The position numbers and the translations under genes were made by a program. The notes beneath the pieces are model-generated. The model did no database searches, had not been told where the DNA came from, and was given only the letters and a program-made list of their open reading frames with translations. Below are positions 1 to 7,590 of a DNA stretch of 64,000 nucleotides, one piece after another. The DNA comes from Pseudoxanthomonas yeongjuensis. Lineage in GTDB: Bacteria; Pseudomonadota; Gammaproteobacteria; Xanthomonadales; Xanthomonadaceae. Within the stretch, counting starts at the first letter, position 1. Each line of letters begins with the position of its first letter. The stretch is taken from positions 372,001-436,000 of the forward strand of contig NZ_PDWT01000001.1 in NCBI RefSeq assembly GCF_010093345.1, given 5' to 3'.

Positions 1-2
1 TC

Positions 3-332
3 GGGTTGGGTTGTTATGCGGTGTACTGGTTCCGGCGCACGAAGTTCACGATCCTGCCCACCGACAAGGGCAATCTGTTGGTGATCGACAACGACGACGG
101 TCCGCGCCTGATCCAGGAGATCGAGTCGCGCCGTGCGGCGCAGTTCCTGCGCGAATACGACTTCATGGATGCGGACGAGACGCCGGAACAGCAGCGCAAG
201 CGGTTCAAATGGTTGCACAGCGAGGGGGCGTTGTCGGATGAGGAATTTCAGAGGCGGGTTGCGATGATTGGTGAAGTGGGGGTAAAGGGTGCGGCTGAGG
301 CAGTTGTCGGATCGCGGCAGACGTTGAATTAG
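3..332 (+). CDS. Hypothetical protein with SHOCT-like C-terminus, 5' partial
   Basis: The reading frame is open to the left edge of the window, so the first visible ATG at position 6 may be internal. The protein is soluble and charged. Its end (residues about 66-88, with the core LHSEGALSDEEFQRRVAMI) resembles the SHOCT motif, a short helical oligomerisation module found at the C-termini of many bacterial proteins, including membrane proteins with PH-like domains. Nothing else is recognisable. The function is unknown and the missing N-terminus may hold the main domain. I am confident that it is coding and unsure of its full length. Confidence 0.6.
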   Translation, partial: GLGCYAVYWFRRTKFTILPTDKGNLLVIDNDDGPRLIQEIESRRAAQFLREYDFMDADETPEQQRKRFKWLHSEGALSDEEFQRRVAMIGEVGVKGAAEAVVGSRQTLN

Positions 333-525
333 CCGTTGCTGAGTTCAGGGAAGGATGGGGTCAGTGAAATAATTACCTCCGTTTCCTTTAGTCGTTTAGT
401 CGAGCGCGGAGGGAGGGGCGGACTGGGACAGGGCGGGCTGCAGCTGGTGGATCGCGCCGGTGTTGAGCAGTTGGCCCAGGTCGGCGAAGCCGCCTGCGCG
501 GATGATGCAGAGGGGGTTGAAAGAA

Positions 526-1368
526 ATGATGCCCATCAACCTCCGTGGGGACGGAATGAACGGACTGAAGAATGTACGCAACCGCCGCGATGATACGTTG
601 ACGCGGGTGGGGTGGGATCGGCTGGAGACGATGCTGGCTGATTACTATCGGGCGCAAGGCTGGAGTGTTGACCATGTCGGCACTGGTAGTGGCCGCACCC
701 GGTTCGATGGCGGCATCGACCTGAAACTGCGCAAGGACGGCGAGTACGTCCTGGTCCAATGCAAGCACTGGAACGCCAAGCAGGTCACCCACAACGCCGT
801 GCACGAACTGCTCGGCATCAAGGTCAACGAGAACGCCACCGGCGCCATCGTCGTTACCAGTGGCGAGTTCACCCAGGCTGCCAAAGAAGCCGCTACGCGC
901 CTGGGTCACGTCCAGCTCATTGATGGCGATGCGCTGCGTGCCATGCTCGGCCCGCAACTGGAAGGCATGGCATCGACTATGCCGCCGCCGCTGCCGCGCG
1001 CCTCAACACACTACCGTAACCGCAAAAGAAAACCACCCGCCGACCGTGGTCCATTGCTAGTTGGCGCTCTGATCGGTGCTCCATTGGTTTGTTACGCTGT
1101 GTACCGCCTGCTCACCTTTCCTTTCTTTAGTCATCGGATCGAAGTCGATCTTCCGCAGCGTGTCCAACCCGTTGCCCAGTCACCAAAGACAGCCCGCGTC
1201 CCTGTGGAGAAGCCCGCGATCAGTCCTACGACCGAGCAATCGCCGGTCCTCGAAAAGGGAATGACTGGCGCTGAGCTCGAAGAATGGAAGCGCAAGAACG
1301 ATGAGTCCATGCGTATCCTGGAAGAGAACGACAAGCGGGACCAGGAACAGGCGGATTCCGAACGATGA
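526..1368 (+). CDS. Mrr-like restriction endonuclease domain protein with one TM helix
   Basis: The 280-residue protein carries a PD-(D/E)xK nuclease fold of the Mrr_cat type. GGID around residue 65 supplies the metal-binding Asp, and the VQCK motif at residues 77-80 supplies the QxK lysine. Both catalytic elements look intact. A hydrophobic segment at about residues 176-200 should span the membrane, followed by a roughly 80-residue charged tail. Mrr family enzymes cut DNA, often modified DNA; a membrane-anchored form could act on DNA at the cell envelope, but that is inference. The frame is open upstream to 460; I chose the ATG at 526 because a purine-rich stretch precedes it, and the ATG at 556 is an alternative. 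The stop overlaps the next start codon by 4 bp (ATGA). Confidence 0.8.
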   Translation: MMPINLRGDGMNGLKNVRNRRDDTLTRVGWDRLETMLADYYRAQGWSVDHVGTGSGRTRFDGGIDLKLRKDGEYVLVQCKHWNAKQVTHNAVHELLGIKVNENATGAIVVTSGEFTQAAKEAATRLGHVQLIDGDALRAMLGPQLEGMASTMPPPLPRASTHYRNRKRKPPADRGPLLVGALIGAPLVCYAVYRLLTFPFFSHRIEVDLPQRVQPVAQSPKTARVPVEKPAISPTTEQSPVLEKGMTGAELEEWKRKNDESMRILEENDKRDQEQADSER

Positions 1369-1595
1369 GCGCGGAAGATCCCTATGCCGCACCCGGCGCG
1401 GCGGTCAGCGATCCTGCCGATCCTGCAAAACAAAGGGGCCAGAGTGAATATCCGTTTGAATCAGATATTTCCTCTGGCCCCTTTATAGCGGTGTGGGGTC
1501 CGCCGCTTCCAGTGTGGAAGCAGTCACGAAGCGGTGCCACCCAGTTTTTCATGCGGACGCTCGCCGGCGAGGGTACTGACCGGCGAGCTTCGTGA
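1365..1595 (+). pseudogene. Truncated membrane-protein gene stump ended by a 53-bp palindrome
   Basis: The frame starts by ATGA overlap with the nuclease gene and encodes MSAEDPYAAPGAAVSDPADP. This resembles the disordered N-terminus (NPYAAP...) found ahead of multi-TM domains in many Xanthomonadales inner-membrane proteins. After about 22 codons the frame runs into the 53-bp palindrome at 1432-1484 and then into sequence with no recognisable domain, ending after 76 residues. No membrane helices follow. I interpret it as a gene that lost its body when the repeat arrived or by deletion next to it. It could still be translated as a short peptide because of coupling to the nuclease gene. Confidence 0.5.
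1432..1484. repeat. 53-bp palindromic REP-like element, copy 1
   Basis: This is an imperfect inverted repeat with outer arms AAAGGGGCCAGAG and CTCTGGCCCCTTT and inner arms GAATATC and GATATTTC around a loop of about 11 nt. Near-identical copies lie at 3676-3728 and 5536-5588. It resembles REP-type palindromes linked to RAYT (TnpA-REP) transposases in Xanthomonadales. No RAYT gene is present in this window, so mobility in trans is inference. Confidence 0.85.
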
Positions 1596-1630
1596 TCAGA
1601 GCAACGAGCTGACAAAAGCAAACGTGGCGA

Positions 1631-2242
1631 TCAGAGCATGGCGTCCCGCGATTTCTCTGCACGCGCTGCGCCGATGGCGGTCTCCACCTTTTTCACTTCC
1701 TCGGGCGGCGGCAGCACGGCGGGCATTCCCAGGCTCTGGATCCACAGCTCGCGGCACCAGCCTTTGGTGTGATACAGGTGGTGATCCTCGTCTTCTTCGA
1801 CCTCGTCGAACGCGGCCTTGAGCGCTTTAGCGACCGTGTCGCTGGCCTCGTCGGCCACCCGGCCGATCAGCTCCCAGTTCGAGTGGTCCTTGGTTTCCGC
1901 AAGCACCACGCATTCGCACGCTACCAGCTCGGCTGCGGCAGGTTCCGCGTCTGCAATGGCCATCTCGATCGCCTGCACCAGTGCGGCGCCGTTGTGGGCC
2001 ACGACGGCACGGCCGGGGCTTTGTTCTTCGGCATCGATCTTGAGCTGGGCGAATACGCCGGTGAGTACTTCCTCGTGATGTCTGGTCTGGTCCAGGTATT
2101 CCTGGAACTCCTTTTTCAAGTCCTTGTTCCTGGCCGCCTTGATGGCGGCGGTGTAAACCTGGATGCCGCCGCGTTCAGTTTCCAATGCTTGCAACAACAG
2201 TTCCTTGACGGCGGACGGGTCGTATTTCGCTTTGCTGGCCAT
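1631..2242 (-). CDS. Ferritin-like domain protein
   Basis: The 203-residue protein is almost wholly helical and has the pattern of a ferritin-like four-helix bundle. A first helix carries ETERG (Glu23), a second carries HHEE (residues 55-58), and the later pair carries ECVVLAETKDH (about 110-120) and EVEEDEDHH (about 147-155). These E...ExxH pairs suggest a di-iron or other metal centre. Ferritin-like proteins of this kind are linked to iron or oxidative-stress handling, but the substrate here cannot be read from sequence. A strong GAGGAG ribosome-binding site sits 7 nt before the ATG. The gene is transcribed alone, toward the truncated stump at 1365-1595. Confidence 0.75.
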   Translation of the reverse strand: MASKAKYDPSAVKELLLQALETERGGIQVYTAAIKAARNKDLKKEFQEYLDQTRHHEEVLTGVFAQLKIDAEEQSPGRAVVAHNGAALVQAIEMAIADAEPAAAELVACECVVLAETKDHSNWELIGRVADEASDTVAKALKAAFDEVEEDEDHHLYHTKGWCRELWIQSLGMPAVLPPPEEVKKVETAIGAARAEKSRDAML

Positions 2243-2391
2243 GGGTATCTCCTCGGTGGGATTGGATCATTTAGGGCAATGACCCGCTAGCTGCGCGTGA
2301 ACTTTTCTTTCGCGTGTTCTTCACCATGTCCTGGCCGTAAAACGCAGGGAACCGTTGCTTGCCAATCGGGGAGGGCCACGCCTCGCGCCAA

Positions 2392-3396
2392 TCAGAACCA
2401 TTGCTTGCGCTTGCCTATCCATATCGACACGCCTGCTATGGCCAGCATCAAACCGAGAGCCACGTAAAAGCCGAGCGCTCCCGTCTTGAAGAACGGGGCC
2501 TCGAAATTCATTCCCAGCACGCCGCCAAGCACGGCCAGCACGCCGATGACCACGGTGGCGAAGGTCAGCACCTTCATCGTTTCGTTGGCGGTCAAGGCGG
2601 TCTGGCTGCTGAACAGTTCGAAGCTGCCCACCACCAGGTCCCGTGCATTTTCGACCATGTCCATGGCGCGTTCGTAATGGATATCCAGGGCGCTGAAATG
2701 CTGTTCGGTGCGCTCGTCTTCCCCGGGCCGGAAGTCGGGCCGGGCCAGCGCCGTGTAAACCACCCGATGCGGTGCCAGCATGCGACGCAAGCGGGAGGCG
2801 CCCTTGCGCAGGGTACGCAGTTCCGCCAGGCAATCGCGCGGATTTTCCGAGAGGATGTCCACTTCCAACCGCTCGACTTCCCTTTCGAATCGTGAAACCG
2901 CCTCGAAGTAGGTTCCCAGCTGCCAATCCAGCAACGCCGATACGAAGCTGGCTGCGCCAAGCTCACCTGCGTCGCCGTGGTCGGATTGGGTGGCCCGGAA
3001 TTCATCCAGGAAAGCCACGGGGTGGTGGTGCAGGGTGATCACAAGATTGGGACCAGCGATCATCGAGAGCACCGTGCCCGAGAACTGCAGTCCGGGTTCG
3101 TCGTTGATCGACACCACGCGCAACCAGAAGCATTTTCCGCGGGGATCCAGGCAGGGGTTGGTGTCCGACCCCAGGTATCCCTCGATGGCAGCGGGAGGTA
3201 GGGACAATTGTGTCGCCAGGGCACGCAGCTGTTCCTCCGCGGGATTGAGAAGGTCTATCCAGAGGAGTTTCTTGTCTCCCAATCCTGCCAGCACGGCCGC
3301 ATCGATTGCGCCGAGTTGCCGGTCGCCGGAAACCGCATCGAACAGGACCGCGTGGAAGGCCGGTCGATCGACGGACGCATCGCCGGTAAGCGGCAT
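2392..3396 (-). CDS. CorA-family divalent cation transporter
   Basis: The product (334 residues from the chosen start) has a large soluble N-terminal domain, a long helix rich in charged heptads (SRFEREVERLEVDIL) and two C-terminal membrane helices in the last 60 residues. The first helix is followed by GMN in LGGVLGMNFEAPFF, the selectivity signature of CorA Mg2+/Co2+ channels and ZntB zinc transporters. The short basic tail (GKRKQWF) fits the family. The frame extends to 3462, but an AAGGAAA ribosome-binding site lies 8 nt before the ATG at 3396, so I prefer that start. Whether it moves Mg2+ or Zn2+ cannot be decided; the GMN periplasmic loop (NFEAPFFKTG) is closer to the ZntB/CorA-like group than to classical CorA. 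Confidence 0.88.
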   Translation of the reverse strand: MPLTGDASVDRPAFHAVLFDAVSGDRQLGAIDAAVLAGLGDKKLLWIDLLNPAEEQLRALATQLSLPPAAIEGYLGSDTNPCLDPRGKCFWLRVVSINDEPGLQFSGTVLSMIAGPNLVITLHHHPVAFLDEFRATQSDHGDAGELGAASFVSALLDWQLGTYFEAVSRFEREVERLEVDILSENPRDCLAELRTLRKGASRLRRMLAPHRVVYTALARPDFRPGEDERTEQHFSALDIHYERAMDMVENARDLVVGSFELFSSQTALTANETMKVLTFATVVIGVLAVLGGVLGMNFEAPFFKTGALGFYVALGLMLAIAGVSIWIGKRKQWF

Positions 3397-3462
3397 GGCA
3401 TTTTCCTTTTCCCGGTTCATTGCTTGCGGCTGGCGGGTGGCATCGCTGGTTTTTCTCGTCAT

Positions 3463-3913
3463 GGATCTGTCGGACCAGCACGGGCGATCGCGTAATGCGG
3501 CCTACGGGAGAAGCGGGTGGAACAGCCGCCCCAGGCGCGACCGGGTCGCCATCCCCTCACTCGCTCGCTACGCTGGCCTGTCGCTTGTTAGAAGCGCGCG
3601 AAGAGCGTCGGATCGCATGGAAGGCGCTTGACGTTGCGTTCACGGCGGTGGGGTCCCGAACAAAGGGGCCCGAACAAAGGGGCCAGAGTGAATATCCGTT
3701 TGAATCAGATATTTCCTCTGACCCTTTTGTTGCTTGAGGCGACAGAGAAATGGAGCAGGGAACATATTCGATCGAAGCGAATATGCGCTCCGGACTATCC
3801 CCAGTTTCCCGGAGGCCCACTCGCCAGCGCTTCATGGAGGCCGCCCTTGGCCGCTTCCTCCCCGCGACTGCGTGACATGAAGTGCAGGGGATGCTGAATC
3901 ACGGAGGTGTTTC
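3463..3913. other. Intergenic region with one palindrome, no gene seen
   Basis: These 450 bp separate the divergent CorA-like gene and the secreted protein gene. The only structured element is the 53-bp palindrome at 3676-3728, with an extra partial copy of its left end (ACAAAGGGGCC) just before it at 3660-3670. Open frames here have no ribosome-binding site or family resemblance. Confidence 0.6.
3676..3728. repeat. 53-bp palindromic REP-like element, copy 2
   Basis: This is nearly identical to copies 1 and 3. The right arm has diverged (CTCTGACCCTTTT in place of CTCTGGCCCCTTT). A second, broken left end lies 16 bp upstream, which suggests either repeated insertion at the same place or slippage. 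Confidence 0.85.
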
Positions 3914-5299
3914 ATGCGGAGGCATATTTTTGCGGCCCTGGTGCTGGCGACGGGCCAATGGTTCATGACGACCACGGCGTTCGCGCAGGACGAAGCGCTG
4001 GGGCCGCCGGAAGCGCTGCAATACCCGTTCCAGGCCAGTGAAACCGCGCCGCGCGCGGTCACCATGCCCTTCCTGCGCAAGGCCATCGAAGACGCCGCCG
4101 ACCTCGGCCTGTGCGAAGCCCTGATGCGCGAGGCCGGCCACGAATTTCCCAATGGCTTCCGCCCGCAGGATTGCACCACCGAGTTCGCGGCCAGGGTGCG
4201 CGACCGCGACGGCCTGGTGCACTGGCGCAGCGAGAACGCGCGACCGCTGAAGTGCGGCGGCGACTGCGTCGGCCGGCCCTTCAACAGCGTCACCCGCAAC
4301 GTGGACAAACCCAACCTGCGCGAGGCCATGCTCTACGGCCGGCTGCTCTTCAAGATCGACCCGCCCGGCCCGGTGGATCGCGACCTCACTTACAGCTACG
4401 AGGTGCACGTCCAGTGCAAGGCCGCGGACGGCGCCCGCAACGGCGATATCGAAGTCAAGGTCGACGTGGGCGAGCCGGTGCTGGGCGATCCGCATACGCT
4501 GGAATCGACCCTGGATTTCCTGTTCCTGCCGGTGCAGATCTCGCGCCGCATCGAGTCCTTCATCCGCAGCAAGCTCCGCTCGATACCGACCACGGCCATC
4601 GGCGGCGAACCCTGCCGCTCCATCGGCGTGAGCCGCGCGCAGGATCCCAAGTTCGATGCGATGCCGTTCGACCTGGCGCCGACGCCGGGTCGCGTGGTGC
4701 GCCCGGGACTGGACGCCATCGGCGGCGTGCGGGCGGAACGGGCGCGGGTGGAGTTCCTCTCCATCACCCGCCATCCGTTACCGGTCGGCGTGGCGCCGGA
4801 GCATGCGCGGCCCGGCGCGGTCGAGGCGGGATACTTCAACGCCTACCTCAACGGCGCCAACGTATCGTTTCCGCCGCCGCTGGAAGCGCCGGACGGATTG
4901 CGGCTGCCGCCCGCGGGCGGAACGGTGGCGCTGAACTATTGCAGGACGGTGCCGCTGGACGGCATGGACCGCCTGCAACTGCTGTTCGTCAATGCGCTGG
5001 GCGGCGCGGTCTGGTCGCAGTTCGCACGCGATGCCGGCTTCGGCGCGGGCGCGCCGCATGCCATCACCACCGGACGCACGATCGTGGTGCCGGGCACGCC
5101 GAAGCCGCGGGTGGTGCCGCTGCGCGAGTTCGAACTGGCCTACCGCATCGTGTACCTGCCCGCGCCGGTGCTGACAGGAGCCACCGCCGGCCCGCGCGGC
5201 GGCGTGCGCCCGGTGCGCGGTTCCCACGACCTGCCCATCGCGCGCCCCGAAGTGCTGGCCGAAAGCGACGCGTCGGCAACGACGTGCCGCGAGATATGA
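3914..5299 (+). CDS. Secreted protein of unknown function
   Basis: The 461-residue protein begins with a typical Sec signal peptide (residues 1-25, cleavage after AFA before QDEA). The mature part is rich in Pro, Arg and short beta-like stretches and has several Cys (for example CGGDC near residue 116, QCK, CRS and CRT), which could form disulphides in the periplasm. I recognise no family. A GGAGG-type site precedes the ATG. The gene stands alone, with a repeat-rich region downstream. It is certainly coding, as codon bias and signal peptide agree, but no role can be assigned. Confidence 0.75.
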   Translation: MRRHIFAALVLATGQWFMTTTAFAQDEALGPPEALQYPFQASETAPRAVTMPFLRKAIEDAADLGLCEALMREAGHEFPNGFRPQDCTTEFAARVRDRDGLVHWRSENARPLKCGGDCVGRPFNSVTRNVDKPNLREAMLYGRLLFKIDPPGPVDRDLTYSYEVHVQCKAADGARNGDIEVKVDVGEPVLGDPHTLESTLDFLFLPVQISRRIESFIRSKLRSIPTTAIGGEPCRSIGVSRAQDPKFDAMPFDLAPTPGRVVRPGLDAIGGVRAERARVEFLSITRHPLPVGVAPEHARPGAVEAGYFNAYLNGANVSFPPPLEAPDGLRLPPAGGTVALNYCRTVPLDGMDRLQLLFVNALGGAVWSQFARDAGFGAGAPHAITTGRTIVVPGTPKPRVVPLREFELAYRIVYLPAPVLTGATAGPRGGVRPVRGSHDLPIARPEVLAESDASATTCREI

Positions 5300-5317
5300 A
5301 GTGAGCCAACAGGGGTC

Positions 5318-5530
5318 GCAGTGCGCTTTCTTTCGATTCAACAGGAAAGACGACTCCGACCCTTGTTCTTGCCGATTGCCGGAACCTGGCGAGTCGGTCC
5401 TTGTGGGAGCGGCGGCGCCAAGGGGACTTCCTTCGGGGCGCAAGCCGCGAAGGCGACGATCCCAGGCCATCGATTCGCATGGCGTCGTCGAGCTCCGTTC
5501 GCGGCTTACGCCGCTCCCACAACAGCGCAT
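5318..5530 (+). repeat. 213-bp direct repeat, left copy
   Basis: This segment recurs at 5602-5815 with only a few mismatches. Inside it is a dimeric GTAG-type element (GTGGGAGCGGCG ... CGCCGCTCCCAC). The two copies flank the third 53-bp palindrome exactly, so the block has the layout repeat-palindrome-repeat. Confidence 0.85.
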
Positions 5531-5535
5531 CAAAC

Positions 5536-5588
5536 AAAGGGGCCAGAGTGAATATCCGTTTGAATCAGATATTTCCTCTGGCCCCTTT
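5536..5588. repeat. 53-bp palindromic REP-like element, copy 3
   Basis: Counting the flanking bases, this copy has perfect 16-bp arms (AACAAAGGGGCCAGAG and its complement, 5533-5591). It sits between two direct repeats of about 213 bp. It is the best-preserved copy of the three. Confidence 0.9.
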
Positions 5589-5601
5589 GTTGCCTTTGTT
5601 G

Positions 5602-5815
5602 GCAGTGCACTTTCTTTTGATTCAACGGGAAAGACGACTCCGACCCTTGTTCTTGCTGATTGCCGGAACCTGGCGAGTCGGTCCTTGTGGGAGCGGCGCC
5701 GCCAAGGGGACTTCCTTCGGGGCGCAAGCCGCGAAGGCGACGATCCCAGGCCATCGATTCGCATGGGGCCGTCTAGCTCCCGTTCGCGGCTTGCGCCGCT
5801 CCCACGACAGCGCAT
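5602..5815 (+). repeat. 213-bp direct repeat, right copy
   Basis: This matches 5318-5530. Most differences are single bases, plus a small difference near the end where the left copy reads gcgtcgtcgagctcc and this copy reads gggccgtctagctccc. Confidence 0.85.
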
Positions 5816-5855
5816 GGGGCGGGCTCAAGCCCGCCGCCTGTGGCAATGACGATAG

Positions 5856-5911
5856 GGGCCTGGTTGCTGCGAGCGATGCCGCTCAGCCTTCAGCCGGCCA
5901 CTCGCGGATTT
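5856..5911 (-). pseudogene. Remnant copy of the 3' end of a VOC gene
   Basis: Positions 5856-5909 match 9101-9155, which is the last part of the VOC gene at 9129-9491 and its downstream flank. On the minus strand this remnant still reads IREWPAEG followed by TGA (stop at 5883-5885), the same ending as the intact gene. Upstream of IREW the similarity stops. It is therefore a short duplicated gene end embedded in repeat DNA and not a functional gene. Confidence 0.6.
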
Positions 5912-5982
5912 CCGTGGCGCAATGCCCTGCGGTTATGCCGCGCAGGAAGTCCCCTTGGGGGATTGCGCCCTACGGGCCACGG

Positions 5983-6354
5983 CTATTTTTCCAGCAGGTT
6001 CAGCAGACTGCGGCGCCGGGCCGTCGGTGACGCGCGAAAGCGGGTGAGCAGGGTCATTTCTTCCTGGCTCTGCGCCGCTCTTGCGGGCTCGCGGGTGCTT
6101 TCGCTGATGTACTGGCGGGACTTGGCCGCGGCATACGTATCGTCGATCAGATAGTCCAGGGTCAGTCCATCGGCTGCGTAGAGCCGGCGGATCTTCGCCA
6201 GGTTGCCCAGGTTCGGCTCGGCGCGGCCGGTCTCCCATTTCGAAACCGTGGCCTTGCTCACCTCGAGTTCGAAGCCGACGCGCTCCTGCGACCAACCCCG
6301 CGCATCGCGGAATTCCTTCAGGCGTGTACCGAAAGTGCTGCTCATGGGCGGCAT
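5983..6354 (-). CDS. XRE-family transcriptional regulator
   Basis: The 123-residue protein has an N-terminal helix-turn-helix of the Cro/C1 type at about residues 8-62: RLKEFRDARGWSQERVGFEL, then the recognition helix SKATVSKWETGRAEPN. The C-terminal half is short, charged and without a known sensor domain, so the ligand, if any, is unknown. Such regulators often repress themselves. A palindrome (TATCCG-TAT-CGGATA, 6405-6419) lies upstream and overlaps a TATACT-like -10 box on the same strand. ATG at 6345 is an alternative start. No obvious partner gene is adjacent. Confidence 0.85.
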   Translation of the reverse strand: MPPMSSTFGTRLKEFRDARGWSQERVGFELEVSKATVSKWETGRAEPNLGNLAKIRRLYAADGLTLDYLIDDTYAAAKSRQYISESTREPARAAQSQEEMTLLTRFRASPTARRRSLLNLLEK

Positions 6355-6400
6355 TCTCGGCGCCCGGGAAACATCTGTCGTTTCTGCATGGTTGACATCC

Positions 6401-6419
6401 AGTATATCCGTATCGGATA
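6401..6419 (-). promoter_or_regulatory. Candidate promoter and operator of the XRE gene
   Basis: On the minus strand a TATACT hexamer (6401-6406) has a good -10 match. It abuts a perfect 6-3-6 palindrome, TATCCG/CGGATA (6405-6419). The position, about 50 bp before the regulator start codon, fits autorepression. This is inference from sequence only. Confidence 0.4.
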
Positions 6420-6686
6420 CTTCGAAGGTCGCGAGAACGGAAACCTGCGGTATGCGCAGCTGGAGATTCCGCGCCGTGGAGAAGTATGCACAAGCGAAGA
6501 ACGGTGTCGGCGAAGAACAGAGTCGAAAGAACGGGATCAGGTTCGGCCATCCCTGATTTACCGGAGGCCTGAAAGCAGGCGCACTTGCTTGCCTGGAGGG
6601 ACTGGGTGGAAAAGCTTCGGCGTTGTACGGCGGAGATCAGGCGCGAAGCGGTGAGTGGCCATTTCATGGAATGAGGAGGCAACACA

Positions 6687-7508
6687 ATGTCGAGGCATGA
6701 ATCGGAGGATCGGGAAGGGTTGGGCTATCTGCTGCCCGAGGAGAGCCAGCTGCGGCTGGCGAGGTTGAGCGATCACATCAGGTTCCTGGCGCGGATGGCG
6801 CAATCGCGCATCGCGCAGGGATCGTTGGAACACGCGCCGGAGGTGAGCATGGGCGAACTGACGTTCTGCCTGGAGGCGCTGGCGGATCAGCTGGACCTGG
6901 TGCTGGACGAGGTCTCGTGGCCCGCGCAAGGGACGGCGACGGTGGAGGTGCCGGAGCGCGACGTCATGTCCGCGGCGAGGCCAGGGGCGACTGGCACGAA
7001 CACCGGCCGCTTCATCTTCGGCGTCACCCTCGACCAGATCGACACGCTCGGCCGCCTGATCCAGACGATCTCGGCCCATGGCGATGTCGTGTCGAGCAGC
7101 GACATGCCCGACCTGGCCAAGCACACCCTGCCCATGCTGGGGTACGCGATCTTCGACGGTGCGGCCGCCGTGCGCGACATCCTGGCCCAGGTGGAAGAGC
7201 AGCGGCTCGGCGAGGCGCCGCATCGGCGACCCGGCGTGGGCGAGGAGCGGGGTGTCTACGCGGTGGCACTCGTGTCCCCGGCAGCGGCACGCAATTCTCC
7301 AAGGGGATTGCGCCCCACGGGCTCTCCGGTCCGGCTCTTGTGGGAGCGGCGTCAGCCGCGAACGGGAGCTCGACGGCGCCATGCGAACCGGTGGCCTGGG
7401 ATCGTCGCCTTCGCGGCTCACGCCCCGAAGGAAGTCCCCTTGGGGGACGCCGCTCCCGCAACAGCGAAGCGGATCAACGCCTTCGGCGGTTCCGCCCTAC
7501 GGCTCTAG
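6687..7508 (+). CDS. XAC0095-family protein with repeat-encoded C-terminal tail
   Basis: The N-terminus (GYLLPEESQLRLARLSDHIRFLARMA, about residues 13-38) matches the XAC0095 family, small proteins of unknown function typical of Xanthomonadaceae. A central helical region continues to about residue 190. From about residue 200 (nucleotide 7285 on) the frame runs through intergenic repeat DNA: the block TGGGAGCGGCGTCAGCCGCG is translated as WERRQPR and its inverted partner follows, until a chance TAG at 7508. The family is normally much shorter, so the last 70 or so residues, rich in Arg, Pro and Trp, are probably not ancestral. A GAGGAGGCAACACA site precedes the ATG. Confidence 0.72.
   Translation: MSRHESEDREGLGYLLPEESQLRLARLSDHIRFLARMAQSRIAQGSLEHAPEVSMGELTFCLEALADQLDLVLDEVSWPAQGTATVEVPERDVMSAARPGATGTNTGRFIFGVTLDQIDTLGRLIQTISAHGDVVSSSDMPDLAKHTLPMLGYAIFDGAAAVRDILAQVEEQRLGEAPHRRPGVGEERGVYAVALVSPAAARNSPRGLRPTGSPVRLLWERRQPRTGARRRHANRWPGIVAFAAHAPKEVPLGDAAPATAKRINAFGGSALRL
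7338..7461. repeat. Dimeric GTAG-type repeat inside the XAC0095 reading frame
   Basis: The left half, TGTGGGAGCGGCGTCAGCCGCGAA, faces a right half ending ACGCCGCTCCCGCA. The right half has itself been invaded by a CCCCGAAGGAAGTCCCCTTGGGG hairpin. The whole element lies in the open frame of the upstream gene. Confidence 0.75.
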
Positions 7509-7590
7509 GCCGGGTCCGCGCATCGCATAATGACGCGCGACGGCAGGCCCGCCATGACCTGCCTTGCGCAACAACATCCAAAGGAATCCC

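Noticed and set aside
396-581. Minus-strand peptide containing FADLGQLLNTGAIHQLQPAL
   Set aside because: It looks faintly protein-like but overlaps the start of the nuclease gene, has no ribosome-binding site and matches no family I know. It may be debris.
5401-6030. Long open frames across the repeat region
   Set aside because: They consist almost entirely of translated direct repeats and palindromes.
6388-6654. 88-residue plus-strand frame starting MVDIQYIRIGYFEGRENG
   Set aside because: The first 30 residues look plausible, but they coincide with the XRE operator palindrome, no ribosome-binding site is present and the rest is Arg-rich and random.
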